From: Sphingobacterium prati
GTDB taxonomy: Bacteria; Bacteroidota; Bacteroidia; Sphingobacteriales; Sphingobacteriaceae
Length of the DNA stretch: 64,000 nt
Assembly (NCBI RefSeq): GCF_013167215.1
Contig: NZ_JABJWY010000007.1
Coordinates: 1 to 64,000 of the forward strand
Reading direction: 5' to 3'
Shown here: positions 9,554 to 18,067 of the stretch, piece by piece
How the letters are laid out: the number at the start of each line of letters is the position of its first letter
Numbering within the stretch: position 1 is the first letter of the stretch
Made by a program: the position numbers and the translations under genes
Notes under the pieces: model-generated
Told to the model about the DNA's origin: nothing
What the model saw: only the letters and a program-made list of their open reading frames with translations
Database searches by the model: none

Positions 9554-10411
9554 CTAATCCAGTATATAGATTTCTTTATCTTTTAAATTGAACCCTAGTT
9601 TTTTACCCAGCCAATTGATACTTGTCTTTCCTTCATAGATCAAACCTTCCACAAAAGACACGTCAGGATTTTCTACTTTTGCAAAAGAATTTGAGATAGA
9701 TTCAAGATGTCCTTTATAATATTTTGTCTTTACCTCAGGATTAAATTCGCTGACTTTTTCCGTTACATTCAATTTGGACTGGTCTAATCCAAGTAGGGGG
9801 ATAAACCTATCACTGAACCAAAATGAATCATTGCCAGCTCCTGAATCCAACATAATATTGATCCTGTGTTTATTATTCAGGTAGACATAAGTGGAAATAT
9901 CAAGAGAGTGATCTGCATGCGTAGTCAGTTGTATTGGAATGATTTTGTCACTTTGCAGTTTCTCCTTCGGAAAAATTAGTTGTTTATTTGCATAATCTAT
10001 AATAAATTCAGTATCGTAAAGCATTGGAAGAGAAATAAGCCCATTAATACCTTCCAATTTCATGTCGAATGTAGAATACGGTATATCCTTGAACTCTTTA
10101 CCATTGAACAAAATGGTTGAAGATTGGTAAAGCGGGCACACAATTTTTTCTCCTGTTGCACGAAATGCCGTGAGAAAATTATAGGTTTCCTTCTTTTTTA
10201 GCGCGCTCGCAAATTCGTCAAAAAAAAGATTGATACCTCCGCCAGTATCGAAAATAAAATTTCCTTTCTTTCCTTCAATCTCGGCACTAACAAGGATATG
10301 ACCGGAAGGTAATACTTGTAATGGCAATCTTTGCGCAATGATATTTAGCGGTAATAGGAATACTGCTATTACGCCTACATAAAAGTGTCTTGCTAATACT
10401 GTTTTAAACAT
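9554..10411 (-). CDS. secreted retropepsin-like aspartic protease family protein
   Basis: 285 residues with a signal peptide ending near residue 26 (NIIAQ). Two aspartic protease motifs are visible: FDTGGG near residue 54 and LDSGAGND near residue 192. Each provides one catalytic Asp, so this is a tandem retropepsin-like fold as in the aspartyl_protease_2/PDZ-linked Bacteroidota proteins. No PDZ domain follows. It should act in the periplasm. Proteolytic activity is inferred from the motifs; the target is unknown. Confidence 0.75.
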   Translation of the reverse strand: MFKTVLARHFYVGVIAVFLLPLNIIAQRLPLQVLPSGHILVSAEIEGKKGNFIFDTGGGINLFFDEFASALKKKETYNFLTAFRATGEKIVCPLYQSSTILFNGKEFKDIPYSTFDMKLEGINGLISLPMLYDTEFIIDYANKQLIFPKEKLQSDKIIPIQLTTHADHSLDISTYVYLNNKHRINIMLDSGAGNDSFWFSDRFIPLLGLDQSKLNVTEKVSEFNPEVKTKYYKGHLESISNSFAKVENPDVSFVEGLIYEGKTSINWLGKKLGFNLKDKEIYILD

Positions 10412-10658
10412 ATCGGTTTCGTTTTATATGTTGTTATCAAATCCAGGCTTTAGGTGCTTCGCCGTTCTCGAAATTTTTCTATCTATAAAAGTCAGGAAAT
10501 TTGGCGAAAAATCCTAATAGACAACGACTTTACTGTTAAAGGTTGCAAAAATTAATCAGGTAATACTTGAGGTGATACTTAATGCCTCTGTCAGCTAAAT
10601 CTCAGTTAGGTTACCTATTTAATTAATGAGTATCAATACCTAAGGTAAACTATAAATT

Positions 10659-12017
10659 ATGTATCAACGCTTAAAGATTCTTGTTTCGCCACTTTTTTTA
10701 TTTTTTCTATTCGTATTGATCATCAATGACTTTTTTCTCAAAGCGGCATTTCACAATACGATTACCGGGAAGCTTTCTGATTTCAGTGGACTTTTTATCT
10801 TTCCTATTTTTTGCTCTGCTATCTTCCCTAAACAAAAATCATGGATTTTTATTTTCACGGCAGTTTTATTTGCCTTTTGGAAAAGTGAATATTCCTCCTT
10901 TGTTATTCAACTGGTGAAACCTTATTTCAATACCGGAAGAACCGTTGATCTTTCCGATCTGATTGCATTACCCATGATATTGTTTGCTTGGTTCTATCTC
11001 AAAAGTAGTTTACAGCTATCCGTCGGTTCGGCGTTGACGGCCCGATTCAGCACTTACTTTATCGCTGTTGTTGCAATTTTTTCTTTTTGTGCCACCAGTC
11101 AGCCGAGGTATATCCAGTCTTTTGATCAGCCCCAGTATGTATTGTTAAAAGATCCCAGCATCCGGTGTCTTGATTCCTACGATGGACTCGAATTTTACGG
11201 TAGAGATTCCTTACTTGTCGTCAAAATAGATTATTTGTATATCAATAGGCCGGTAAAGAATGATGATTATAATAAAAACCAATCTGTCAGAAATCTTGAT
11301 CTCGCTATTTTACACCTTATAGCAGACAGCGCCAGCCTGGTTCCTTCCGGAAAAATAACTTTTCTTACAGTCAGTACCAAACAGGGAATTGATTCTTTAA
11401 GATTTAATGGTGGACGACTTGACGGCAGGTTCGTCAGAATGAAAGGAGGTAAAGCTATCACTGAGGGATTTTATAAGATGGGGTTGGAAGACTCGACCTG
11501 GACGATAAGAGACAGCACAAGTACCGATAAGGTTGTAAAGACATTTGTTCATGGTGAAGCAACTCATCTGAAACGGTACAAACATGATAAACTCGAGTCA
11601 TCTTCAAACATCAACACCCGTTCTGATACCATTTTTAATATTTATATTCAATTGATAGTTCTCATCATCTGTATGGCTGGGATATGTTTTTTATTATATA
11701 GAAATTATCGCAAGGCTGTTCCTGTGCGTTTTAATCTCAGTTTATTTTGGAAAGTATTGTTATGCTTTGTCGCGCCGTTTATCGTCTGGCTGTTTTACAT
11801 TGGGGTTATGCTATTGCTCATGAATTACAACCAGGATACATTTGAGGCATTCGCAACAGGTATCCTTATTTTTATTGTAGTTTGCCCATTGATGTTTGTC
11901 GTTATTTTTGGTATCAAACTAAGAAAGGACATCGATATTTTTTTGTACTGCCTTTTGTTGGCTCTCGCATTCAGTATATGGACAACCTGTGTCACACTAG
12001 GGGCTCTTTCTAACTAA
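10659..12017 (+). CDS. multi-pass membrane protein with MORN-like insert
   Basis: 452 residues. Four hydrophobic segments lie in the first 150 residues, starting with FLFFLFVLIINDFFLKAAF. The text HNTITGKLSDFSGLFIFPIF is a pattern common to uncharacterised Bacteroidota membrane proteins. A soluble middle part (about 155-325) contains a MORN-variant stretch (GGRLDGRFVRMKGGKAITEG). Three or four more membrane segments end the protein. Function unknown. It stands alone on this strand. Confidence 0.7.
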   Translation: MYQRLKILVSPLFLFFLFVLIINDFFLKAAFHNTITGKLSDFSGLFIFPIFCSAIFPKQKSWIFIFTAVLFAFWKSEYSSFVIQLVKPYFNTGRTVDLSDLIALPMILFAWFYLKSSLQLSVGSALTARFSTYFIAVVAIFSFCATSQPRYIQSFDQPQYVLLKDPSIRCLDSYDGLEFYGRDSLLVVKIDYLYINRPVKNDDYNKNQSVRNLDLAILHLIADSASLVPSGKITFLTVSTKQGIDSLRFNGGRLDGRFVRMKGGKAITEGFYKMGLEDSTWTIRDSTSTDKVVKTFVHGEATHLKRYKHDKLESSSNINTRSDTIFNIYIQLIVLIICMAGICFLLYRNYRKAVPVRFNLSLFWKVLLCFVAPFIVWLFYIGVMLLLMNYNQDTFEAFATGILIFIVVCPLMFVVIFGIKLRKDIDIFLYCLLLALAFSIWTTCVTLGALSN

Positions 12018-12174
12018 GGGATAAACTTGATAGGCTTATTGAAATTGTTTGTCATTCAGATTCTGGAAATATGATGAGTTATTAATTTCACTAAAATGAG
12101 GCAATAGCTATCAGCAAAGTTTGGCCATATATTAAACTGCGCTTTCAAATCGACGTTATCATGCGAGTTCTAAA

Positions 12175-13365
12175 TTATTGATATATTAAATATTTTTCAC
12201 GTATCTGCATATATTTATCAAGGCCTGGCTTCCAGCTTTTACGGATATCTTCCGCATTCATGCCAGAAATTATTTGTTCTTTTAACAACGGGCCTCCCGC
12301 CAATTTATCAAAGTCCACGATTTCTTTGCTCTGTTTGTTATCGAAAAATATTGCTTTATCGGGAAACTTGTTGTAGGTCTCAATTAGCCATGAAAGGTCT
12401 ATTTTCTTGGCACTTCTGATTTTCTTTAAGTCTACGTTTCTTAAGTCCAGTCCAAAACATTCTTTTTCCAGGTGAATTGGTGTTGCACTCATGTTCTTTA
12501 TACTTTTAGGCGTGAATGAGAAATCATAGATACCTTTGAAATTAGGTGCGCCTATGACAGTGAATGGAAATTTTGTACCCCTACCTTCACTTAATACAGT
12601 TCCTTCGAATAGGCAGGTAGATGGATACAAAAGAACAGCCTGGTAAGTGTTTATATTTGGCGACATATTAACCGGGGGAGTATATTCCATGTCATGACTG
12701 TAGTTGCCTACCGGAATAATCTTTATTTTGCATTTAATGCCATTTGCTAGCCATCCTTCACCATTGATCATCTGAGCATACTCACCAACTGTCATGCCAT
12801 GTGTAATCGGTACTGGGTGCATGCCAATCCCTGATTTATATTCCATGTTCAGTATAGGACCATCAATAAAGTATCCGTTTGGATTCGGTCGGTCCAATAT
12901 GAGCAGTTCTTTACCATTCTCTGCGCAAGCTTCCATAACCCTATGCATGGTTGCGATGTACGTAAAATACCTTACCCCAATATCCTGTATGTCAAAAATC
13001 ATTAAGTCAACATCGTCCAACATCTCTTTTGTTGGCTTGTTTGTTTTTCCATAAAGAGAAACAACTTTTACTCCTGTTGTTGGATCAACATCATCTTTTA
13101 TTTTGACACCGGCTCCAACGTCGCCACGAAAACCATGCTCAGGACCAAATACTTTAATTATGTTAACACCTAATGATAGGAGGCTGTCGACACTTGATTT
13201 ATTGCCAATACGTGAAGTTGGGTTGACTACCATTCCAATCCTCTTATCCTTTAGGTAATCAAGATATTCCGGTATTCTTTCTGCGCCTGGTACTATCTGT
13301 GAAATTGCAGATTGGGTAATTAAAAAGGAAAGACAGATAAGTGTGATGATTTTTCTAATTTCCAT
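12175..13365 (-). CDS. namZ: DUF1343 protein, NamZ-type exo-muramidase
   Basis: 396 residues from Met at 13365. The in-frame ATG at 13389 would put eight residues before a normal signal peptide (IITLICLSFLITQSAISQ). The DUF1343 family includes NamZ of Tannerella and Bacillus, which releases N-acetylmuramic acid from the non-reducing end of peptidoglycan fragments. Family text: KRIGMVVNPTSRIGNKSSVD, FGPEHGFRGDVGAG (conserved Glu-His), MIFDIQDIGVRYFTYIATM and LDRPNPNGYFIDGPIL. It should act in the periplasm in cell-wall recycling. The usual muropeptide transport partners are not in this window. Confidence 0.88.
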   Translation of the reverse strand: MEIRKIITLICLSFLITQSAISQIVPGAERIPEYLDYLKDKRIGMVVNPTSRIGNKSSVDSLLSLGVNIIKVFGPEHGFRGDVGAGVKIKDDVDPTTGVKVVSLYGKTNKPTKEMLDDVDLMIFDIQDIGVRYFTYIATMHRVMEACAENGKELLILDRPNPNGYFIDGPILNMEYKSGIGMHPVPITHGMTVGEYAQMINGEGWLANGIKCKIKIIPVGNYSHDMEYTPPVNMSPNINTYQAVLLYPSTCLFEGTVLSEGRGTKFPFTVIGAPNFKGIYDFSFTPKSIKNMSATPIHLEKECFGLDLRNVDLKKIRSAKKIDLSWLIETYNKFPDKAIFFDNKQSKEIVDFDKLAGGPLLKEQIISGMNAEDIRKSWKPGLDKYMQIREKYLIYQ

Positions 13366-13616
13366 AACATTTAAATTGTAAGCATTCATGTCCGAAATAA
13401 AGAGATGGCCTAAATAAGTTTATAGATGGTTCTCAGATTCTAATCAGACGCTGAGATAGACTTTTCTCAATTTTACTATAAGAATATTAATAAAAAACCA
13501 AATACGCAAGAAAGCGCAAAAATAATGAGTAGACCCTTGATTGGGACATCAAAACAGCATTACGAACTAAGATTTGCTGAGATTGTAGTAAAACTAAATA
13601 GCCTTACCTTTTGTCC

Positions 13617-13653
13617 TTATAGTGGAAACATTTTGGGGTGGTTTGAAAAAATC
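13617..13653 (+). repeat. copy 1 of a 37-base repeat (5 prime part of TPP riboswitch)
   Basis: Matches 23701-23737 at 33 of 37 positions by eye, including the TGGAAACATTTTG core and TGGTTTGAAAAAA. In this copy it forms the P1 5 prime strand and the first conserved element of the TPP aptamer. Confidence 0.6.
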
Positions 13654-13711
13654 TGAGAACATACCCATAGAACCTGATCCAGGTAATGCTGGCGAAGGAA
13701 GGAATGTTTCC
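13624..13711 (+). ncRNA. TPP riboswitch (thi-box), orphan
   Basis: All conserved thi-box elements occur in order: GGGGTG (13635-13640), CTGAGA, ACCC, ACCTGATC, CCAGGTAATGCTGG (P4/P5 hairpin) and GCGAAGGAAG. The closing P1 helix is perfect: GGAAACATT (13624-13632) with AATGTTTCC (13703-13711). A second hairpin, GGGTTTTGG (13714-13722) with CCAAAACCC (13729-13737), follows at once and could be the expression platform. TPP riboswitches control thiamine synthesis or uptake genes, but no same-strand gene starts within 1.9 kb downstream. The neighbouring gene on the right is on the other strand and ends here. Confidence 0.93.
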
Positions 13712-13713
13712 TG

Positions 13714-13737
13714 GGGTTTTGGTTTCGGCCAAAACCC
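13714..13737 (+). promoter_or_regulatory. hairpin after the TPP aptamer (possible expression platform)
   Basis: A perfect 9-base stem with a 6-base loop sits 2 bases after P1. No U-run follows, so it is more like a translation-type platform or a relic than a working terminator. Confidence 0.55.
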
Positions 13738-13834
13738 TTGTTGTATGATCAGGTTTCTACATAATCTGCACCAAAAGAGATATTGAAATAAATGCAAACC
13801 CTGTGCATTTGTTAGTTATTCTAAATAAAATAAA

Positions 13835-13864
13835 AAATCCGAAGCTGTTTAACTTCAGATTTTT
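13835..13864 (-). terminator. terminator of the epoxide hydrolase operon
   Basis: AAATCCGAAG (13835-13844) pairs with CTTCAGATTT (13853-13862) with one mismatch. On the minus strand the stem is followed by TTTTTTATTTT. It lies 47 bases past the stop codon of the epoxide hydrolase gene. Confidence 0.75.
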
Positions 13865-13910
13865 ACGGTTAACGAATATTGGAACCCAAACCGTTACCAT
13901 TTTAGCAATC

Positions 13911-15131
13911 CTAATCTTCAAGTAATTTAAAAGTATCTGTAATGCCTTCGATAAAGGCTTCCGGGTTTTCCCAAGGTCCAAAGTGTCCTCCTTTTTTGAA
14001 TGCTTTGGCATATACGGTATTAAATTGCGCTGCCATAGGACCATTTTTGAAAATACCAACACGGTTTTCCTCAGTACCGAGAGGAGGATAGGCATCTCCT
14101 GCGAGGAATGTAAAGCCTGCTGGAGCTTCTACAAGGGGAGTCCTATCATGTGATAGTCTCCATGGATATCTGTTGGCATTCGAATAAACACGAATGGAAG
14201 AACCAATTGCCTGATTTACCCAGTAGATCATGGCAAATGTAATGATGTCGTCTTTGGAAAATACATCTTCAAAATTACCATGGATATCGCTCCATTTTTT
14301 CCAGCGTTGAAGTATCCAGGCTAGCATTCCAACCGGCGAGTCATTTAATCCATGTGTGATGGTTGGAGGGTCAAGCATGTGTACAGCAACATGGGAAGCG
14401 TACGTCCGTTGCATTTTGATGATACCTTCCCGAAGCTCAGAAGATGCGTCTTTAGGAATCATATGTCCTTCCGTAAGGACCCAAGGTCTTTCGCTTTGAA
14501 AAATCGTTAGGGGCATTTCTTGACCCAAATGGATACCGATCAGTTCGTCAGCATATTTATGACCCAGTTGAGCCGTGACTAACATGCCGTAATCACTTCC
14601 CGAAGCAGCATATTTTTTATAACCTAAAGTTCCGGTCATCAGTTTATGCCAAAGTTCAGCCATTTTCCAAAAATTCATTTCTCCATCTTTAACTGGTGTA
14701 GAGAAACCAAAGCCCGGGAGCGAAGGGACAATGACATCGAATGATTGCTCCGGATCTCCACCATAAGAAGCAGGATCGGTAAGTTGGCGAATAACTTTAC
14801 TCCAATGCCAATAGGTCCATGGCCAACCATGTGAAAGGATGATCGGTGTAGGATTAGGGCCTTTCCCTTTTTCATAAATGAAATGGATAGGCTGACCATC
14901 TATTTCTATTTTATGCTGGTTAAAGGAATTAAGTTCTTTTTGTGCAGATTCCCAATCATAACCATCAATCCAATAATCAACAATACCTTTTAGATATGCG
15001 GTACTGACGCCATAATAGGAGTCTTCGTTGTTTAAATCCTCGGACCATCGTGTTGTTTTTAGTCTGTTTTTCAGGTCTTTAAGTATCTCTTCCGATACAT
15101 TAATCTCAAAAGGTTTTAAGTATGTATTCAT
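13911..15131 (-). CDS. epoxide hydrolase-family alpha/beta hydrolase
   Basis: 406 residues. An EHN (epoxide hydrolase N-terminal) domain covers about 1-110, followed by the alpha/beta hydrolase core. Visible residues: HGWPWTYWHW (oxyanion hole), nucleophile Asp180 in SGSDYGM instead of Ser, and a C-terminal GGHFGPWENPEAFI with the catalytic His. The family opens epoxides to diols by a covalent Asp ester. No signal peptide, so cytoplasmic. It starts 15 bases after a SnoaL-like gene and both diverge from an HxlR regulator, a typical detoxification arrangement. Confidence 0.9.
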   Translation of the reverse strand: MNTYLKPFEINVSEEILKDLKNRLKTTRWSEDLNNEDSYYGVSTAYLKGIVDYWIDGYDWESAQKELNSFNQHKIEIDGQPIHFIYEKGKGPNPTPIILSHGWPWTYWHWSKVIRQLTDPASYGGDPEQSFDVIVPSLPGFGFSTPVKDGEMNFWKMAELWHKLMTGTLGYKKYAASGSDYGMLVTAQLGHKYADELIGIHLGQEMPLTIFQSERPWVLTEGHMIPKDASSELREGIIKMQRTYASHVAVHMLDPPTITHGLNDSPVGMLAWILQRWKKWSDIHGNFEDVFSKDDIITFAMIYWVNQAIGSSIRVYSNANRYPWRLSHDRTPLVEAPAGFTFLAGDAYPPLGTEENRVGIFKNGPMAAQFNTVYAKAFKKGGHFGPWENPEAFIEGITDTFKLLED

Positions 15132-15146
15132 TATTTTATTACTTTT

Positions 15147-15623
15147 TTAATAGGTGAAATCTAATTTTAGTCTGGTTTGTACGAGTTTTTCTATATACCA
15201 TGTCTCTTCGATTTTAACGAAATCACCATGATAATGTCCAAAACCGTGTAAAGTTCTAAATGCAGGAACATTACTTTCGATTAATACTTTGCTTTCTTCG
15301 TTAACCGGCCTTATGAGATGGTCTTCCATCGCAAATACAGCATGGGTTTTTTCATGGGATTGGATGTTCAATTCAAAAGAAAACAAATGATGGATGGCTG
15401 TTGCCTGACCTACACTCGTCGAGATCTTGTTTGCGATCTCTGCTCTTCCCGACATCTGGAGCAGAGGGGTGCCATTCACATCCAATGGCATAAATGTTCC
15501 ATTTTCTGTAAATAGCTTGGCAAGTGCGTTGAAGTTTTTGCTATCGGCGTTATGGACATATCTAGCCATCAGCGTTCTTATCTGATCAGTAATTTCCAGT
15601 TTTTCTAAAGCTGTCATATTCAT
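15147..15623 (-). CDS. SnoaL/NTF2-like domain protein
   Basis: 158 residues with the cone-shaped NTF2-like fold: an N-terminal helix pair (DQIRTLMARYVHNADSKNF), LAKLFTENGTFMPLD, a middle HHLFSFELNIQS strand and a FGHYHGDFVKIEETWYIEK strand pair. The group includes SnoaL-like cyclases, scytalone dehydratase-like lyases and binding proteins; which applies is not clear. First gene of the operon with the epoxide hydrolase, divergent from hxlR. Confidence 0.78.
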   Translation of the reverse strand: MNMTALEKLEITDQIRTLMARYVHNADSKNFNALAKLFTENGTFMPLDVNGTPLLQMSGRAEIANKISTSVGQATAIHHLFSFELNIQSHEKTHAVFAMEDHLIRPVNEESKVLIESNVPAFRTLHGFGHYHGDFVKIEETWYIEKLVQTRLKLDFTY

Positions 15624-15646
15624 TTGTTATTTTTATTTTCTTTGAC

Positions 15647-15654
15647 AAATTTAT
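15647..15654 (-). promoter_or_regulatory. -7 element of the SnoaL/epoxide hydrolase operon
   Basis: Reads TAAATTTG on the minus strand, an exact match to the Bacteroidota form TAnnTTTG, 24 bases before the start codon. Confidence 0.6.
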
Positions 15655-15662
15655 GGTGTATT

Positions 15663-15699
15663 TGATATACTTTTGTTACTAGTATAACAGAGTATATCA
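15663..15699. promoter_or_regulatory. dyad operator candidate between SnoaL-like gene and hxlR
   Basis: Outer arms TGATATAC (15663-15670) and GTATATCA (15692-15699) are perfect inverted repeats. An inner imperfect pair, TGTTA and TAACA, lies between them. The site sits between the two divergent -7 elements, where an HxlR dimer would be expected to bind. Confidence 0.6.
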
Positions 15700-15719
15700 G
15701 TAACATTGATTATATCACT

Positions 15720-15727
15720 TAATTTTG
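15720..15727 (+). promoter_or_regulatory. -7 element of hxlR; decides its start
   Basis: TAATTTTG matches TAnnTTTG. It ends only 5 bases before the ATG at 15733. The earlier in-frame ATG at 15706 would lie upstream of the promoter, so it cannot be the start. Confidence 0.55.
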
Positions 15728-15732
15728 TACCC

Positions 15733-16071
15733 ATGGAAAGAGATCAGACAGAGGAGCTTAGAGCATTACAAGACACGCTTTATTTTATTGGAGGGAAGTG
15801 GCGAATTCCTGTTATTAATTCGATTTGTAATGGAAATAAACGGTTCCGCGAAATAGAACGGAGCATTCCTGGCATAACGACACGCATGCTTTCTAAGGAA
15901 TTAAAAGACATGGAATTAAATAAATTAGTAAAGAGAACCGTTTATCCAGATATACCGGTACTCATAGAATATGAGCCAACAGGCTATTGTAAAACATTCG
16001 GAAAAATTATTCAGGAAATGATAAATTGGGGAAGAGAACACAGAAGTGTTATCGTAGACAATAAGATTTAG
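15733..16071 (+). CDS. HxlR-family transcriptional regulator
   Basis: 112 residues from the Met at 15733. A winged helix-turn-helix of the HxlR (MarR-like) type: ALQDTLYFIGGKWRIPVINS, RFREIERSIPGITTRMLSKE (recognition helix), LKDMELNKLVKRTVYPDIP and the C-terminal WGREHR motif. HxlR proteins often sense electrophiles or redox changes. It diverges from the SnoaL/epoxide hydrolase pair and probably controls it through the dyad at 15663-15699. Confidence 0.9.
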   Translation: MERDQTEELRALQDTLYFIGGKWRIPVINSICNGNKRFREIERSIPGITTRMLSKELKDMELNKLVKRTVYPDIPVLIEYEPTGYCKTFGKIIQEMINWGREHRSVIVDNKI

Positions 16072-16194
16072 GATTAGAACAATTTTTTATTATCATATTG
16101 ATTCATGGCAGGCGTGATAGCTGCATTTTTGATATTAAGATCTGAATCATGAGTGATAGTGTAGTGCCGTTTTTTGTCAATTTGATTATAAGGG

Positions 16195-16262
16195 TTTACA
16201 GTCGTATACAAGAATTTAGGAAAGAAGGACAATTAATTGCAGACTCGAATATTTGTAAGAAT
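16195..16262 (+). pseudogene. relic of the 61544-62335 secreted-protein family
   Basis: About 40 bases around 16212-16252 (AGAATTTAGGAAAGAAGGAC, then AATTAATTG and AGAC) match 62127-62170, inside the secreted-protein gene, nearly base for base. The reading frame gives EFRKEGQLIADSN against EFRKDGQLIVDPN in the intact protein. No other part of the gene remains here. Confidence 0.6.
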
Positions 16263-16279
16263 AAATTTTTAGTAATGCA

Positions 16280-16313
16280 AAAGCCGCTGAGCAACACAGC
16301 GGCTTTATTTTTT
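16280..16313 (+). terminator. Rho-independent terminator
   Basis: AAAGCCGCTG (16280-16289) pairs perfectly with CAGCGGCTTT (16297-16306), then ATTTTTTAT. It lies about 210 bases after hxlR and just after the relic, so it may once have served the lost copy of the secreted-protein gene. Confidence 0.75.
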
Positions 16314-16407
16314 ATCTGACTTCGAATTTAAATATACCATACGATATGGTATAGGTGCTTAATTCACTATATCTTACGAAATTGAATTAGATCAAAACTC
16401 AGCGCCG

Positions 16408-16448
16408 GCTAGACTATTCTCCGAATTAGCGCCGGAGAATAGTCTAGC
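16408..16448. terminator. 16-base-pair hairpin beside the susD stop
   Basis: GCTAGACTATTCTCCG (16408-16423) and CGGAGAATAGTCTAGC (16433-16448) are perfect inverted repeats with a 9-base loop. It lies 13 bases past the susD stop codon. The T-rich side (TTATTTTT) is on the plus strand, so on the susD mRNA it is a very stable 3 prime hairpin without a strong U-run; it may stabilise the transcript end. Confidence 0.65.
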
Positions 16449-16461
16449 TTATTTTTAGTCT

Positions 16462-18063
16462 TTAGTATCCTGGGTTTTGGATCAGGTTGGGTTCGACTTG
16501 AAAACTACTTTCATGGAAAGGCCAGAGGTATTGATGTTTTAAGAATTTTCTATCTTCAATTTTAAGTACTTCGGATTTCCCATCTTGACTTTGTCGCATA
16601 TGCCCCAATGCAGGTTGATTTAGGACTACTTCTGCTGTTTTCCATCGTATGATATCATTATAACGCAGTCCCTCACCGGCAAATTCAATCCTTCTCTCAT
16701 TGCGAATTAAGTCAATCCATTCTTGTTGAGATTTCGCTGTTAGATTGACATCCGCTACACTCATGTCAAGTCCGGCACGTTGTCGAACCTGGTTGATACA
16801 GCTTTTTGCTAAGTCGTCTACAGTATTCAACATGATTTTGGCTTCGGCATAGGTTAATAAAACCTCCGCGTAGCGTGCCAAAGGAAAGTGCATATTACCC
16901 CCTGTCCGAAATGCATCAGCTTCATCGACAAACTTTTTAAACCAATATCCTGATCGGCTGCTTCGTAAGTTTTGGTAATAGAATAGACTCTTTGAATCAT
17001 AAATATCTATTTTCTCCTTGTTGAATAGGTCGCCTTGTCCAAAAATGCTAGCGGCGTAACGTGGATCCCGATTTAATTTTGGATTGAGCTCATATTCTTG
17101 CTTACTATGCAAAGGACATTTATCAATAGGTCGCCCTTGGAGTGTCCAATAGCTATCGACCAAAGACTTCAACGGAACGACATACGATTGCCCATTTCCG
17201 GTCTTATATTGTGGTGCGAGATGCTGAAAGGAATTTGTAGCGGAATTGTTGTGGCTTTCCATGTCAAACTTGATGATAAACTCCTTATTGGTCTTATCCG
17301 CCTGATAATTGAATAAGCTTGCATATTGGGGATGGAGTTGATACTTGCCACTATCCATTATTTCCTTCGCGAGGGTTGCGGCCAGATCATAACGGCCATT
17401 ATAAAGAGCATACCGCATGACCAAAGTTTTGAAGGAGTATTTGTTGAACATATAGGCATTTGTTGTGCCTTCGTCTTCCGGGAGCCTATTCGTTACATCT
17501 TGGCTCATTTCAAACAGTTTATCCAGTATTTCAGCTTTAGGCGTTACTGGAGGTATTGCTTCTTCCAGCGTGACGGGGACCAGTACAAATGGTACATCCC
17601 CCCAGAGCTCAGTAATTCTGAAATAATGCCAGATACGCAGTGCTTCTAAGATAGCTTTGTATTTTTGTCGTATCGATTCATTTTCTACATAGGGAATGTC
17701 AATATTTGCTAGATAAGTGTTGATCCGACCGATGTGTTTATTATAAAGTGTCCAGTAATATTCGGCCAAACGTGCATTGCTCGTCATATTACCATTGGCA
17801 ATGATCATATGATGGTCTGTCTCTATTCTAGCATAGGCGTTATCGGTTCGACCATCTAACATGTAAAAGAGTAAGCGGCGTTCACCCGGCCCCATAAATA
17901 CATCCAAATAACTACTGTAGACCACCCGGCGTAAATCTTCTTCTGTGTTGAAAAACTCGTCAAAAGATGTTGCGGTAGGATCTTGTTTATCAAGAAATTT
18001 TTCGCAGCTACTCAAAGTTGCCAGCGTAATTATCAAGGTTAAAATTTTCTTTTTCATTAGCAT
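16462..18063 (-). CDS. SusD/RagB-family outer-membrane lipoprotein
   Basis: 533 residues. A lipoprotein signal ends in LATLSSC (lipidated Cys about 20). The RagB/SusD pattern follows: CEKFLDKQDPTATSFDEFFN, TPR-like helices (YYWTLYNKHIGRINTYL), and the C-terminal ARYAEVLLTYAEAKIML, INQVRQRAG and LIRNERRIEFAGEGLRYNDIIRWK. SusD proteins cap the SusC barrel and bind the nutrient. It starts 4 bases after susC. The ligand is unknown; no glycoside hydrolase or peptidase gene accompanies the pair. Confidence 0.95.
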   Translation of the reverse strand: MLMKKKILTLIITLATLSSCEKFLDKQDPTATSFDEFFNTEEDLRRVVYSSYLDVFMGPGERRLLFYMLDGRTDNAYARIETDHHMIIANGNMTSNARLAEYYWTLYNKHIGRINTYLANIDIPYVENESIRQKYKAILEALRIWHYFRITELWGDVPFVLVPVTLEEAIPPVTPKAEILDKLFEMSQDVTNRLPEDEGTTNAYMFNKYSFKTLVMRYALYNGRYDLAATLAKEIMDSGKYQLHPQYASLFNYQADKTNKEFIIKFDMESHNNSATNSFQHLAPQYKTGNGQSYVVPLKSLVDSYWTLQGRPIDKCPLHSKQEYELNPKLNRDPRYAASIFGQGDLFNKEKIDIYDSKSLFYYQNLRSSRSGYWFKKFVDEADAFRTGGNMHFPLARYAEVLLTYAEAKIMLNTVDDLAKSCINQVRQRAGLDMSVADVNLTAKSQQEWIDLIRNERRIEFAGEGLRYNDIIRWKTAEVVLNQPALGHMRQSQDGKSEVLKIEDRKFLKHQYLWPFHESSFQVEPNLIQNPGY

Positions 18064-18067
18064 AGTT

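Noticed and set aside
13594-14095. Minus-strand reading frames at 13594-13797 and 13757-14095
   Set aside because: They lie antisense to the TPP riboswitch or in another frame of the epoxide hydrolase gene and show no protein-like text.
16384-16448. Inverted repeat as an insertion-sequence end
   Set aside because: The arms are adjacent (9-base loop) and next to a stop codon, with no transposase; a mRNA-end hairpin is simpler.
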